Shown here one piece after another: positions 24,610 to 36,198 of a stretch of DNA of 64,000 nt. Both the position numbers and the translations under genes were made by a program. The stretch is from Enterobacter sp. Ag1. GTDB lineage: Bacteria > Pseudomonadota > Gammaproteobacteria > Enterobacterales > Enterobacteriaceae. A model generated the notes under the pieces. The model saw only the letters and a program-made list of their open reading frames with translations. It made no database searches and was not told the origin of the DNA. The DNA lies in contig AKXM01000026.1 of assembly GCA_000277545.1 (NCBI GenBank), positions 56,282 through 120,281 of the forward strand, written 5' to 3'. Each line of letters starts with the position of its first letter. Position 1 is the first letter of the stretch.

Positions 24610-25452
24610 GTGCCAGGCCAGTTAGTGCTTAAAAAAGCGGATTTTTTTGCCTCCGATACGCAGCCGGTCACGGTGGCCGATCGCTATCCTCAAAACGTTT
24701 TTGCCGAGCATACCCATGAATTTTGTGAGCTGGTGGTGGTCTGGCGCGGCAACGGGCTGCACATTCTTAACGGCAGGCCCTGGCGCATCACCTGTGGCGA
24801 CTTGTTCTACATTCGTGCGGAAGATAAGCACAGCTACGAATCAGTGCACGATCTGGTCCTGCATAACATTATTTACTGCCCGGAAAGGCTGGCGTTAAAC
24901 GTTAACTGGGGGGATCTGCTGTCTAACCCTCCCCACGGCAGCGACAGCGATCCTCGCTGGCGGCTGGGTAGCCAGGGCATGGCGCAGGTACGTCAGATCA
25001 TCGGGCAGCTCGAGCATGAAAGCCCGAAAACGGACCTCCTGTCACGCTGCCTGTCGGAGAGCTTGTTTTTACAACTGCTGATAACCCTGCGCCGCCATCG
25101 CTACCGGGTGGCCGATGCCGCCAGCCTGCGTGAGGGTGAAACGCTGGATCTGCTGATGGCCGCACTGGGAAACAGCCTTGAAGAGCCGTTTGATTTCGGG
25201 CTGTTTTGCCACCACCATCAGGTGACAGAGCGGCAGATGCGCTCCCTGTTTCGCCAGCAAACGGGCATGACGCTAAACCAGTATCTGCGCCAGCTCGGTA
25301 TTTGCCAGGCGCAGTATCTGCTGCGCCACAGCGAGCTGTTAATCAGCGAGATTGCCGCCCAGTGCGGCTTCGAGGACAGTAACTATTTTTCCGTGGTGTT
25401 CACCAAAGAGACGGGCGTGACGCCAAGGTTATGGCGCCAGCGTTTTCGTTGA
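24610..25452 (+). CDS. rhaR: RhaR, AraC-family activator of rhaSR
   Basis: Rhamnose-responsive activator of its own rhaSR operon. 280 residues from a GTG start at 24610, with GGAG upstream. Cupin-like segment [20 protein letters not shown] and C-terminal AraC domain ([17 protein letters not shown]). The E. coli protein has been annotated with longer N-termini; no extension is supported here. Its stop faces the rhaT stop at a distance of 3 bp, with no room for a separate terminator. Confidence 0.95.
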   Translation: MPGQLVLKKADFFASDTQPVTVADRYPQNVFAEHTHEFCELVVVWRGNGLHILNGRPWRITCGDLFYIRAEDKHSYESVHDLVLHNIIYCPERLALNVNWGDLLSNPPHGSDSDPRWRLGSQGMAQVRQIIGQLEHESPKTDLLSRCLSESLFLQLLITLRRHRYRVADAASLREGETLDLLMAALGNSLEEPFDFGLFCHHHQVTERQMRSLFRQQTGMTLNQYLRQLGICQAQYLLRHSELLISEIAAQCGFEDSNYFSVVFTKETGVTPRLWRQRFR

Positions 25453-25455
25453 GCC

Positions 25456-26493
25456 TCATCCGTTCGCCATGCCCAGGCCAACGATATTGGCAGCAAGAAT
25501 GATCGTCAGGCAGCCCATCGCCAGTACGCCAACCGGCCTGCGCCCCGCGGACTTCCACTCCTTCATGATTAACCCTACCAGCCCGCCGCAGAGCACGTAG
25601 AAGCTCATATGCAGCATCCAGCTCATGTAGTCATACTGTGCCGGAATTTTAGCGTGCCCCCAGGCGTAGAAGAAGAATTGCAGGTACCACATCAGGCCGC
25701 CAAGTGCCGATAAAATCAGGTTGGTAACAATCAGCGATTTTGCCAGCGAGAAATCGGCTTTTACCGACAAGTTTTTTACTTTTACCAGTCGGATAAAGCA
25801 AAAGCCCAGATTAATAACGGCGCCGCCCCCCATGATCACCACATAGCTTGGCAGGGCAATATAAAGCGGATCGACGCCCAGATTCGACGCCGCCTGATGC
25901 ATAGGTTTCGCTGCATCCATCGCAAATGACATACCGGCGGAGAAAATGCCGCACATCATCGCCAGCAGCAGCCCTTTTTTCAGGTTAAATTCTTCTGCTT
26001 TAATCCCCATCTGACGTTCTTTTAGCAGCCCGGCCCAGGTCACAATAGCCACGCCGATAAGCGCCACCAGCACGCCAAGGAGCGTCATGCGTCCGCCTGG
26101 CGTATCCGTCAGCATGGCAAATTTGCCATTGATGATCGGGGTCAGTAATGTGCCGACAATCAGCGTGATGCCGATAGCGACGCCAATCCCCATCGACATC
26201 CCCAGATAGCGCATCGTCAGGCCATAATTGATATTACCGATGCCCCACATGGCACCAAACAAAAACACCGGCAGCAGCGTGGCCACGCTGAACGACCCGT
26301 AATAACCCCAGAAATCGGGTAGCAGTACGGCACTCACCGCCCACGGCAGGATAAGCCAGGAGACAATCCCGCCGACGGACCACATGGTTTCCCATGACCA
26401 GTGCCGCACTTTTTTAAACGGGGCATAAAAACAGGCGGCGCTGGCGGCGCCGATCAGATGCCACAGGATCCCCATCGTGATTGCATTGCTCAT
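25456..26493 (-). CDS. rhaT: RhaT, L-rhamnose-proton symporter
   Basis: Inner-membrane permease of the DMT superfamily for L-rhamnose. 345 residues from ATG at 26493 (E. coli 344), chosen because GAGGG lies 6 nt upstream and [20 protein letters not shown] matches the family start. About ten hydrophobic helices are evident. Own promoter resembling that of rhaB. Confidence 0.97.
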   Translation of the reverse strand: MSNAITMGILWHLIGAASAACFYAPFKKVRHWSWETMWSVGGIVSWLILPWAVSAVLLPDFWGYYGSFSVATLLPVFLFGAMWGIGNINYGLTMRYLGMSMGIGVAIGITLIVGTLLTPIINGKFAMLTDTPGGRMTLLGVLVALIGVAIVTWAGLLKERQMGIKAEEFNLKKGLLLAMMCGIFSAGMSFAMDAAKPMHQAASNLGVDPLYIALPSYVVIMGGGAVINLGFCFIRLVKVKNLSVKADFSLAKSLIVTNLILSALGGLMWYLQFFFYAWGHAKIPAQYDYMSWMLHMSFYVLCGGLVGLIMKEWKSAGRRPVGVLAMGCLTIILAANIVGLGMANG

Positions 26494-26549
26494 GATTAAC
26501 CCTCGCTGTTTTTGGGCCGTCGCCTCTGCGACAGCCTGCAATGTCAACG

Positions 26550-26615
26550 AGTCTAAAGAGTGAGCTGCGGGCTAACCTTCAGGGCAATGCCGCGCGCCCG
26601 ATGAAGCTGGCAAAA
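26550..26615 (-). promoter_or_regulatory. rhaT promoter with RhaS half-sites in the rhaB register
   Basis: Minus strand: TTTTGCCAG (26615-26607), CATTGCCCTGAAGG (26589-26576) and TAGACT (26555-26550). The distances from the -10 to the two blocks (21 and 52 bp) are exactly those at rhaB, so RhaS should act in the same way. Confidence 0.8.
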
Positions 26616-26799
26616 TTCAGCGAGTGCCGCCGATGGCGATCACAATTTGTACTCCTCTCGGGTTCTTCTCATGCCGTTACGTCACGACCGGGTAACAATT
26701 CGCCGTTACTCTGGGAAAATGGCTTTTTACCCGCTGCGTTATAGCCGTAAGCCGTGGTTTCATGAAGAAAAGTTATAACCACACGCTAAGTACGGCATT

Positions 26800-26835
26800 G
26801 ATAAACATTTTCAATATCATTTAATTAACTATAAT
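26800..26835 (+). promoter_or_regulatory. sodA promoter: Fur box and -10
   Basis: GATAAACATTTTCAATATC at 26800-26818 matches 14 of 19 positions of the Fur consensus. TATAAT at 26830-26835 follows in the sequence TTAACTATAATGAACC, which is the conserved enterobacterial sodA core promoter. Iron repression of manganese SOD is thus expected. Confidence 0.85.
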
Positions 26836-26899
26836 GAACCGACTGATTACGCGGCGTTAACAGCATTACAGCCGCTCTACGTTAATGGAGACGATGAAT

Positions 26900-27520
26900 A
26901 TGAGCTATACACTGCCATCCCTGCCTTACGCTTACGACGCGCTGGAACCGCATTTCGACAAAGAAACCATGGAAATCCACCACAGCAAACACCACCAGGC
27001 TTATGTCAACAACGCGAACGCCGCGCTGGAATCCCTGCCTGAGTTTGCCAGCCTGTCTGCTGAAGAACTGATCGCTAAACTGGATCAGCTGCCTGCGGAT
27101 AAGAAAACCGTACTGCGTAACAACGCCGGTGGCCACGCTAACCACAGCTTCTTCTGGAAAGGCCTGAAAAAAGGCACCGAGCTGAAAGGTGACCTGAAAG
27201 CGGCTATCGAGCGCGATTTCGGCAGCGTTGACGCGTTCAAAGCTGAGTTCGAAAAAGCAGCCGCTACCCGTTTCGGCTCCGGCTGGGCGTGGCTGGTACT
27301 GAAAGGCGACAAACTGGCTGTAGTCTCTACTGCAAACCAGGACAGCCCGCTGATGGGCGAAGCTATCTCCGGCGCTTCCGGCTTCCCGATTGTGGGCCTG
27401 GACGTTTGGGAACACGCTTACTACCTGAAATTCCAGAACCGTCGCCCGGACTACGCGAAAGAGTTCTGGAACGTGGTTAACTGGGACGAAGCAGCAGCAC
27501 GTTTCGCCGCTAAAAAATAA
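26900..27520 (+). CDS. sodA: SodA, manganese superoxide dismutase
   Basis: Converts superoxide to hydrogen peroxide and oxygen in the cytoplasm. 206 residues from ATG at 26900; the five codons upstream in frame are rejected since [17 protein letters not shown] is the family N-terminus and GGAG lies 9 nt before it. Manganese ligands: His in EIHHSKHH and [10 protein letters not shown], Asp and His in DVWEHAYY. Monocistronic with its own terminator. Confidence 0.99.
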   Translation: MSYTLPSLPYAYDALEPHFDKETMEIHHSKHHQAYVNNANAALESLPEFASLSAEELIAKLDQLPADKKTVLRNNAGGHANHSFFWKGLKKGTELKGDLKAAIERDFGSVDAFKAEFEKAAATRFGSGWAWLVLKGDKLAVVSTANQDSPLMGEAISGASGFPIVGLDVWEHAYYLKFQNRRPDYAKEFWNVVNWDEAAARFAAKK

Positions 27521-27542
27521 GGTTGCAATACGACCTTAGAGA

Positions 27543-27568
27543 AGCGAGCCTGATGGCTCGCTTTTTTT
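27543..27568 (+). terminator. Intrinsic terminator of sodA
   Basis: AGCGAGCC-tgat-GGCTCGCT followed by a run of seven T, 22 bp after the sodA stop. Confidence 0.95.
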
Positions 27569-27593
27569 ATGTCTATTTCGCAGGGAGTCGCTT

Positions 27594-28271
27594 ATGCATC
27601 GCTATCCGCTTCAGGTTTACGTTGGTCAGATCCGTGCTTACGAAGGGAGTCGGCCCAGCGCCATCGCCAAGGTGCAGGTGGACGGCGAACTTCGCCTGAC
27701 CGAGCTTGGGCTGGAGGGCGACGAGCAGGCGGAGAAAGTGATTCACGGCGGGCCAGACAGGGCGCTGTGCCACTATCCGCGCGAGCATTATCAGCACTGG
27801 GCGCAACTCTTCCCGGATAAAATCGATTTGTTTAACGCCCCGGCCTTCGGCGAAAACCTGTCCACGGAAGGGATGACGGAAAAGAACGTCTGTATGGGGG
27901 ATATTTATCGCTGGGGTGAAGCGCTGATTCAGGTGACTCAGCCTCGTTCGCCCTGCTTTAAGCTGAACTACCATTTTGGCGTAGAGGATATGGCAACGCG
28001 GATGCAGGAAGCGGGCTACTGCGGCTGGCTTTATCGCGTGATTCTGGCGGGGAATGTTTCCGCCGATGCACCGCTGGAACTGGCCTCTCGCGTTAGCGAC
28101 GTGACGGTGGCAGAAGCTATCGCCATTGCCTGGCATATGCCGTTTGATGATTCACAGTATCATCGGCTTTTGTCAGCGGCTGGGTTGTCGGTAAGCTGGA
28201 GCAGAACGATGCAGAAGCGCAGAATTTCAGGGAAGATCGAGGATAATTCTCGGCGTTTGTTCGGGAAGTAA
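27594..28271 (+). CDS. yiiM: YiiM, MOSC-domain N-hydroxylated purine reductase component
   Basis: Molybdenum-cofactor protein of the MOSC family; in E. coli YiiM reduces N-hydroxylated base analogues such as 6-hydroxylaminopurine. 225 residues (E. coli 224). Conserved GGPDRALCHYPREHY, FGENLS and QPRSPCFKLNYHFG, the last with the cysteine thought to bind molybdenum. In E. coli kdgT lies between sodA and yiiM; here the two are adjacent. It converges with phoU across a palindromic repeat. Confidence 0.96.
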   Translation: MHRYPLQVYVGQIRAYEGSRPSAIAKVQVDGELRLTELGLEGDEQAEKVIHGGPDRALCHYPREHYQHWAQLFPDKIDLFNAPAFGENLSTEGMTEKNVCMGDIYRWGEALIQVTQPRSPCFKLNYHFGVEDMATRMQEAGYCGWLYRVILAGNVSADAPLELASRVSDVTVAEAIAIAWHMPFDDSQYHRLLSAAGLSVSWSRTMQKRRISGKIEDNSRRLFGK

Positions 28272-28274
28272 CGG

Positions 28275-28347
28275 CCCCTCACCCCAGCCCTCTCCCAAAG
28301 GGGAGAGGGGGGAAAGAAGCGTCGACCCCTCTCCTAAAAGGAGAGGG
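28275..28347. repeat. Palindromic intergenic repeat, two-arm copy (yiiM-phoU)
   Basis: Arm 1 at 28275-28312 (CCCCTCACCCCAGCCCTCTC, short loop, GGGGAGAGGGG); arm 2 at 28326-28347 (CCCCTCTCCTAAAAGGAGAG). It fills the space between two converging genes, each stop lying within about 12 bp of it, and may serve as a bidirectional transcript end. Confidence 0.88.
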
Positions 28348-28358
28348 AACGGAAATGC

Positions 28359-29084
28359 TTACTCTTTCGGATCTTTACCCGCCAGCAGCTTGTCCAGCTC
28401 ATCCCCGCCCACGTGACGGAAATCCTGCCCCTTCACGAAGTAGAAGATGTATTCGCAGATGTTCTGGCAGCGGTCACCGATACGCTCGATGGAGCGGGCG
28501 CAGAACAGCGCGGTCAGCACGCTTGGAATGGTACGGGAGTCTTCCATCATGTAGGTCATCAGCTGACGCACGATGCCTTCATATTCCTGGTCAACTTTCT
28601 TGTCTTCGCGGTAAATACGCACCGCTTCGTCCAGATCCATACGCGCGAAAGCGTCCAGCACGTCGTGCAGCATCTGCACGGTGTGGCGCCCCAGCGATTC
28701 CAGGCTGACCAACAGCGGCTGGTGCTGCTGGGAGAACTTCTCCAGCGCGGTGCGGCAAATTTTGTCCGCTACGTCGCCAATACGTTCCAGCTCGGCGATG
28801 GTTTTGATGATCGCCATCACCAGGCGCAGGTCGCTGGCGGTAGGCTGGCGTTTGGCGATGATACGCACGCAGGCTTCATCGATCGCCACTTCCATCATGT
28901 TGACCTTCTGGTCACCGGCGATAACGCGCTTCGCCAGCTCGCTGTCCTGGTTGTGCATCGCGGTGATCGCGTCGGAGAGCTGTTGTTCCACCAGCCCGCC
29001 CATCGTCATCACCTGAGTACGGATGTACTCCAGCTCGGCGTTGAACTGGCCAGAAATGTGTTTGTTTAAGTTGAGGTTATCCAT
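28359..29084 (-). CDS. phoU: PhoU, phosphate-signalling regulator
   Basis: Links Pst transport status to the PhoR kinase and keeps the Pho regulon off when phosphate is plentiful. 241 residues from ATG at 29084, chosen over an upstream TTG because GGAG lies 6 nt before and [19 protein letters not shown] is the family start. Two PhoU repeats with metal-binding E/D-rich motifs ([15 protein letters not shown] and [16 protein letters not shown]). Last gene of the pst operon, 13 bp after pstB. Confidence 0.98.
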   Translation of the reverse strand: MDNLNLNKHISGQFNAELEYIRTQVMTMGGLVEQQLSDAITAMHNQDSELAKRVIAGDQKVNMMEVAIDEACVRIIAKRQPTASDLRLVMAIIKTIAELERIGDVADKICRTALEKFSQQHQPLLVSLESLGRHTVQMLHDVLDAFARMDLDEAVRIYREDKKVDQEYEGIVRQLMTYMMEDSRTIPSVLTALFCARSIERIGDRCQNICEYIFYFVKGQDFRHVGGDELDKLLAGKDPKE

Positions 29085-29097
29085 CGCGCTCTCCAAA

Positions 29098-31820
<2,723 letters not shown>

Positions 31821-31832
31821 AGATTTTTGCAC

Positions 31833-32873
31833 TTAGTACAGCGCCTTACCGGAACTGTCTTTTACATTGGTCTTCCATGCAGCGCGAACTTGTTCAACCA
31901 CAGAGGCTGGCAGCGTTGCGTAATCCAGGGCGTTAGCTTCTTTCGCGCCAGATTTGTATGCCCAGTCAAAGAACTTCAGCACTTCTGCGCCCTGCTCAGG
32001 GTTTTTCTGCTCTTTGTGGACCAGGATGAAGGTGGTGGAGGTGATTGGCCACGCTTCGTCACCTTTCTGGTTGGTCAGATCCTGTGCGAAGGATTTGCTC
32101 CAGTCAGCGCCTTTAGCCGCGTTAGCAAAGTTTGCTTCGGTCGGGCTAACTGGCTTACCGTCAGCGGACAGCAGCTTGGTGTAAGTCAGGTTGTTCTGCT
32201 TAGCATAAGCGTATTCAACGTAGCCAATGGAGCCTGGCAGACGCTGTACGAAGGCTGCGATGCCGTCGTTGCCTTTGCCGCCCAGACCGGTTGGCCAGTT
32301 AACGGTAGAGCCTGCGCCAATTTTAGATTTCCACTCTTCGTTCACTTTAGACAGGTAGCTGGTGAACACGAAGGAAGTACCGGAGCCGTCAGCACGACGA
32401 ACAACCGCGATGTTCTGATCCGGCAGTTTGTGGCCTGGGTTCAGCTTAGCAATCGCCGGGTCGTTCCATTTTTTGATGGTGCCCAGGTAGATGTCACCCA
32501 GGGTTTTGCCGTCCAGGACCAGCTCGCCAGACTTGAAGCCAGGCAGGTTAACCGCCAGCACTACGCCACCGATTACGGTAGGGAACTGGAACAGGCCTTC
32601 TTGCTGTAATTTGTCATCCGCCAGAGGGGCGTCAGAAGCGCCGAAGTCAACGGTGTTAGCAATGATTTGCTTCACGCCGCCGGAGGAACCGATACCCTGG
32701 TAGTTCACCTTGTTACCAGTTTCTTTCTGGTAGGTATCTGCCCACTTGGCATACACCGGCGCAGGGAAGGTTGCACCAGCGCCAGTCAGGCTTGCAGCTG
32801 CAAACGCAGTAGAAGCGCTCAGAGATAAGGTCGCGGCGACAACAGTTGCGACAGTGGTACGCATAACGTTCAT
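31833..32873 (-). CDS. pstS: PstS, periplasmic phosphate-binding protein
   Basis: Captures inorganic phosphate in the periplasm for PstCAB. 346 residues, as in E. coli. Signal peptide [20 protein letters not shown] with a cleavage site after AFA (about residue 25), mature start [18 protein letters not shown]. Phosphate-binding segments [10 protein letters not shown] and [10 protein letters not shown] are present. First gene of the operon, behind two PhoB boxes. Confidence 0.99.
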   Translation of the reverse strand: MNVMRTTVATVVAATLSLSASTAFAAASLTGAGATFPAPVYAKWADTYQKETGNKVNYQGIGSSGGVKQIIANTVDFGASDAPLADDKLQQEGLFQFPTVIGGVVLAVNLPGFKSGELVLDGKTLGDIYLGTIKKWNDPAIAKLNPGHKLPDQNIAVVRRADGSGTSFVFTSYLSKVNEEWKSKIGAGSTVNWPTGLGGKGNDGIAAFVQRLPGSIGYVEYAYAKQNNLTYTKLLSADGKPVSPTEANFANAAKGADWSKSFAQDLTNQKGDEAWPITSTTFILVHKEQKNPEQGAEVLKFFDWAYKSGAKEANALDYATLPASVVEQVRAAWKTNVKDSSGKALY

Positions 32874-32931
32874 AATGTCTCCTGCCAGATGTTCGTAAAT
32901 TGTTGTTTAATTGAATACAGGGTAGAAAATA

Positions 32932-32981
32932 GGACAGTTTGGTGACAGTTAAATGTACGAATTATGACAGTTTTATGACAA
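32932..32981 (-). promoter_or_regulatory. Two PhoB boxes upstream of pstS
   Basis: Minus strand: TTGTCATAAAACTGTCAT (32981-32964) and ACTGTCACCAAACTGTCC (32949-32932), each two CTGTCA-type half-sites 11 bp apart. Both point towards pstS. Arrangement is that of the E. coli pstS promoter, with phosphate starvation as the inducing signal. Confidence 0.93.
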
Positions 32982-33065
32982 TCCGCTCAGCGCCATAAAA
33001 AAACACACAACCCCATGTTTTTTAAAGCATCATTAAATTCAGTTTATTTAAAAAGGTGTTTAAAA

Positions 33066-33449
33066 ATGAAAGCCTATCTGTCTGTATTATGTACGATATC
33101 ACTCATTATGACAGCCTCTACCGTTTACGCTGATGCCGTTGAAGCACGTAATACGGATAGTTTCAGCTCAACGCTCGCCACCTTTTCAGGAAGTAATACC
33201 CTCGTCCCTACATCGATTAAGGAAAGCACAATTGTCGAGATGAAGGATCGCCTGGAAAAGTTGCAGTCAAATTACGACGGTAGCGTCAGGAAAATAGATG
33301 AGCAGGAAACCAGGCTGGATGAGATGAAAAACAAACTGTCTCAAATGGAAAGTAAAGCCAATGAGCAGCAATCCAAAATGGACAGCCTGAAGCGGGATAA
33401 CGAGCAGCTTTCCCGCAAGATTGATGAGCTCGCCCAGAAAATTAAATAA
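33066..33449 (+). CDS. Exported small coiled-coil protein, unknown function
   Basis: Not recognised as a named family. 127 residues from ATG at 33066, chosen because the upstream in-frame start lacks a ribosome site and would place a tail before the signal peptide. Residues 1-22 (MKAYLSVLCTISLIMTASTV then YA) form a signal peptide with likely cleavage after VYA; no lipobox cysteine is seen. Residues about 55-127 are charged and show heptads of Leu, Ile and Met (MKDRLEKLQ, MKNKLSQME, LSRKIDELAQKI), a long coiled coil. Mature product should be periplasmic. It lies between pstS and glmS, which are neighbours in E. coli, and looks more AT-rich than its surroundings. A structural or envelope role is possible but not shown. 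Confidence 0.8.
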   Translation: MKAYLSVLCTISLIMTASTVYADAVEARNTDSFSSTLATFSGSNTLVPTSIKESTIVEMKDRLEKLQSNYDGSVRKIDEQETRLDEMKNKLSQMESKANEQQSKMDSLKRDNEQLSRKIDELAQKIK

Positions 33450-33454
33450 CAAAA

Positions 33455-33479
33455 AAGCCCTCAACTGCGTAGAGGGCTT
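33455..33479. terminator. Bidirectional terminator between the coiled-coil and cupin genes
   Basis: AAGCCCTC-(9 nt)-GAGGGCTT. An A-run (33451-33456) on the left gives six T on the minus strand, ending the cupin transcript; on the plus strand the T-run is poor. Both converging genes end within 60 bp. Confidence 0.85.
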
Positions 33480-33512
33480 CTCTATGACTCCGCGACAATT
33501 TATCCGGCGACG

Positions 33513-33920
33513 CTAGAGCACGTCTCTGTCCAGCTCGGGCATCATCACCACGCTCTCCTGCTCGTTAGGATCGGTCCGCGAAATAATCACCACCGCAGGC
33601 TCATCGGTATTGTTGTAAGGCAGGTGCGGGGTATCCATCGGGATATAAAGAAAACTGCCGGCGGGAAGCTCAAGAAAATGCTCCAGCGCATCGCCATAAA
33701 GCACCGACGAAGTTCCGCTCAGGGCATAAATTGCGGTTTCATGGTGTTCGTGCTTGTGGGCTTTAGCCTGCGAACGAGGAGGAATGGTCGCCAGCTGCAT
33801 ATGAATATGCTGCGAATCGACGGCCTCCTTTGAAACACCTACCTGATAAGAAAGCCCCTGCTTGCCTATAAATACTGGCTGCGGCTTGACCAGCCGACAG
33901 TGAGGTTTGTTTGCCGACAT
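33513..33920 (-). CDS. Cupin-domain protein, unknown function
   Basis: Single-domain cupin, 135 residues from ATG at 33920; a longer reading from 33950 is less likely since GGGA lies before the internal ATG and MSANKPHCRL looks like a natural start. Motif 1 is seen in AHKHEHHETAIYALSG with metal-binding His and Glu, motif 2 in AGSFLYIPMDTPHLPYN. No fused DNA-binding or catalytic domain. Related proteins are annotated only as cupins, so substrate is unknown. It is on the same strand as glmS, 169 bp downstream, behind two hairpins, and is absent from this place in E. coli. Confidence 0.85.
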   Translation of the reverse strand: MSANKPHCRLVKPQPVFIGKQGLSYQVGVSKEAVDSQHIHMQLATIPPRSQAKAHKHEHHETAIYALSGTSSVLYGDALEHFLELPAGSFLYIPMDTPHLPYNNTDEPAVVIISRTDPNEQESVVMMPELDRDVL

Positions 33921-33942
33921 TTGTTGTTTCCCGCTCAGAAAT

Positions 33943-33976
33943 AAAAACACCCTACAAACTCGCCGTTCGCAGGGTG
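33943..33976 (-). terminator. Terminator-like hairpin before the cupin gene
   Basis: Minus strand: CACCCT-(17 nt)-AGGGTG followed by TTTTTAT. It lies 23 bp before the cupin start and 115 bp beyond the glmS stop, so it can end the glmUS transcript or attenuate the cupin gene. Confidence 0.7.
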
Positions 33977-33983
33977 GATGCGA

Positions 33984-34016
33984 AAGCTAACCCGGTATCT
34001 CGCCCGAGGTTAGCTT
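33984..34016 (-). other. Second stem-loop in the glmS-cupin spacer
   Basis: AAGCTAACC (33984-33992) pairs with GGTTAGCTT (34008-34016) around a 15-nt loop, with two further pairs beyond a bulge. It precedes the terminator-like hairpin in the direction of transcription. A third small dyad, CTAATC ... GATTAG (34062-34079), lies next to the glmS stop. Confidence 0.55.
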
Positions 34017-34089
34017 CGTTTATAGCATTATTGATCTGGTGAGAAACGGCTTTTCCATCCGCTAATCGCGACTGATTAGTGACAAAAAA

Positions 34090-35919
34090 TTACTCAACCG
34101 TTACCGATTTCGCCAGGTTACGCGGCTGGTCCACGTCAGTGCCTTTGATCAGTGCCACGTGGTAGGACAGCAATTGCAGCGGCACGGTGTAGAAGATAGG
34201 CGCAATCACCTCTTCCACATGCGGCATCTCGATGATGTGCATGTTGTCGCTGCTGGTAAAGCCGGCGTCACGGTCGGCGAACACATACAGCTGGCCACCG
34301 CGGGCGCGAACCTCTTCGATGTTGGATTTCAGTTTTTCCAACAGCTCGTTGTTCGGAGCCACAACGATAACCGGCATATCGGCATCGATCAGCGCCAGCG
34401 GGCCGTGCTTCAGCTCGCCTGCCGCATAGGCTTCAGCGTGAATATAGGAGATCTCTTTCAGCTTCAGCGCACCCTCCATGGCGATCGGGTACTGATCGCC
34501 ACGGCCAAGGAACAGCGCATGATGTTTGTCAGAGAAATCTTCCGCCAGCTGCTCAATGCGTTTGTCCTGGGACAGCATTTGCTCGATACGGCTTGGCAGC
34601 GCCTGCAGGCCATGTACGATATCTTGCTCAACCTGTGCGCCAGCGCCTTTCAGGCGGCTCAGCTTAGCCACCAGCATCAACAGTACGGTCAGTTGAGTGG
34701 TAAACGCTTTGGTTGAGGCCACGCCGATTTCCGTTCCGGCATTGGTCATCAGCGCCAGGTCGGATTCACGCACCAGAGAAGAGCCTGCCACGTTACAAAT
34801 CGCCAGCGAACCGAGATAGCCCAGCTCTTTGGAAAGGCGCAGCGCCGCGAGGGTGTCCGCCGTTTCGCCAGACTGGGAAAGGGTGATCATCAGGCTGTTG
34901 CGGCGCACCGCAGATTTGCGGTAGCGGAATTCAGAGGCGATTTCGACATCGCAAGGCACGCCGGCCAGCGCTTCAAACCAGTAGCGGGAAACCATGCCTG
35001 AGTTATAGGACGTACCGCAGGCTACGATTTGAATATGCTCAACTTGAGAGAGCATTTCATTGGCTTTTGGCCCCAACTCCGTCAAATCCACTTCACCGTG
35101 GCTGATGCGCCCGGCCAGGGTGTTTTTGATGGCGTTCGGCTGCTCGTAGATCTCTTTCTGCATGTAATGACGGTAAATGCCTTTGTCGCCCGCGTCATAC
35201 TGCAGATTGGATTCGATGTCCGGGCGCTGAACCTGCTCGCCTTTAGTATCAAAAACGGTCACCGCGCGACGGGTCACTTCTGCGATATCGCCTTCTTCGA
35301 GGAAGATAAAGCGGCGGGTTACCGGCAACAGCGCCAGCTGATCGGAGGCGATAAAGTTTTCACCCATGCCCAGGCCGATGACCATCGGGCTACCGGAACG
35401 CGCGGCCAGCAGCACATCCGGGTTACGGGTATCCATGATTACGGTGCCATAAGCGCCGCGAAGCTGAGGAATAGTGCGAAGGACAGCGTCGCGCAGCGTG
35501 CCACCCTGCTCCAGTTCCCAATGCACCAGATGAGCAATAACTTCGGTATCCGTCTGGGAGACAAACGTGTAGCCGCGAGACTGCAGCGCTTCACGCAGCG
35601 GCTCGTGGTTTTCGATAATACCGTTGTGTACGACCACAATGTGGTCGGAAACATGTGGGTGAGCATTAATTTCTGAAGGTTCGCCGTGCGTTGCCCAACG
35701 GGTATGGGCAATCCCGGTGCCGCCATGCAGAGCGGTTTCTTCCGCAGCTTCTGCGAGCTTCTGTACTTTACCCAGACGACGCAGACGGGTCATGTGACCT
35801 TTGTCGTCAACAACCGCCAGGCCCGCAGAGTCGTACCCGCGGTATTCCAGACGACGAAGCCCTTCGAGAAGGATTTCAGCGATATCACGTTGCGCCACTG
35901 CGCCAACAATTCCACACAT
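34090..35919 (-). CDS. glmS: GlmS, glucosamine-6-phosphate synthase
   Basis: Glutamine-dependent amidotransferase making glucosamine 6-phosphate from fructose 6-phosphate, first step to UDP-GlcNAc. 609 residues, as in E. coli. N-terminal glutaminase with nucleophile Cys2 ([10 protein letters not shown]) and two SIS isomerase domains (CGTSYNSGM and SQSGETADT). Ends in KSVTVE. Downstream of glmU in the same direction, with a 279-bp gap holding a palindromic repeat. In E. coli this mRNA is controlled by the GlmY/GlmZ RNAs; those RNA genes are not in this window. Confidence 0.99.
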   Translation of the reverse strand: MCGIVGAVAQRDIAEILLEGLRRLEYRGYDSAGLAVVDDKGHMTRLRRLGKVQKLAEAAEETALHGGTGIAHTRWATHGEPSEINAHPHVSDHIVVVHNGIIENHEPLREALQSRGYTFVSQTDTEVIAHLVHWELEQGGTLRDAVLRTIPQLRGAYGTVIMDTRNPDVLLAARSGSPMVIGLGMGENFIASDQLALLPVTRRFIFLEEGDIAEVTRRAVTVFDTKGEQVQRPDIESNLQYDAGDKGIYRHYMQKEIYEQPNAIKNTLAGRISHGEVDLTELGPKANEMLSQVEHIQIVACGTSYNSGMVSRYWFEALAGVPCDVEIASEFRYRKSAVRRNSLMITLSQSGETADTLAALRLSKELGYLGSLAICNVAGSSLVRESDLALMTNAGTEIGVASTKAFTTQLTVLLMLVAKLSRLKGAGAQVEQDIVHGLQALPSRIEQMLSQDKRIEQLAEDFSDKHHALFLGRGDQYPIAMEGALKLKEISYIHAEAYAAGELKHGPLALIDADMPVIVVAPNNELLEKLKSNIEEVRARGGQLYVFADRDAGFTSSDNMHIIEMPHVEEVIAPIFYTVPLQLLSYHVALIKGTDVDQPRNLAKSVTVE

Positions 35920-36058
35920 AATTTTTAAGTCCTGATAATGGCGTTAGCCATGTGTTGTCGCTGACCTGTTTATTCCGGTTTTCCGGAGCCCCGAGCCTTG
36001 TAGAAAGTGGGGTTATTTTTATGGTTACTGCCTTTGGGCGGGGCGTTTTCAAGAACGA

Positions 36059-36195
36059 CCCTCACCCCAGCCCTCTCCCTGGAAGGGAGAGGGCGGAAAT
36101 CTGTGTTTTGTTCAGCTCCCTGGCCCTTAGAGAGGAAGGGAAAGCTGTCTCAGTCCAGTTGCCTCTCCCTTTGGGGAGAGGGTTAGGGTGAGGGG
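36059..36195. repeat. Palindromic intergenic repeat, two-arm copy (glmU-glmS)
   Basis: Arm 1 at 36059-36096 (CCCTCACCCCAGCCCTCTCC ... GGGAGAGGGCGG) and arm 2 at 36162-36195 (ending GGGTTAGGGTGAGGGG), separated by about 65 bp. Layout is the same as the hydN-hycI copy. Arm 2 is 3 bp from the glmU stop. The rest of the 35920-36198 spacer shows no gene. Confidence 0.9.
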
Positions 36196-36198
36196 AAA

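Larger units (their letters stand above)
26494..26899. promoter_or_regulatory. rhaT-sodA divergent control region
   Basis: A 406-bp spacer. The left third is the rhaT promoter. The right third holds the sodA Fur site and -10. The middle (about 26620-26790) shows no gene or site that I could assign; in E. coli the sodA upstream region also binds SoxS, ArcA and Fnr, but none was pinned down here. Confidence 0.7.

Noticed and set aside
26541..26744. 67-codon plus-strand frame in the rhaT-sodA spacer
   Set aside because: It overlaps the rhaT promoter and RhaS sites and its product is low in recognisable features.
32932..32981. PhoB boxes as activators of the coiled-coil gene at 33066
   Set aside because: PhoB boxes are directional and these point to pstS; control of the other gene cannot be claimed from sequence alone.
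35952..36191. 79-codon plus-strand frame between glmU and glmS
   Set aside because: Most of it is the palindromic repeat translated by chance.
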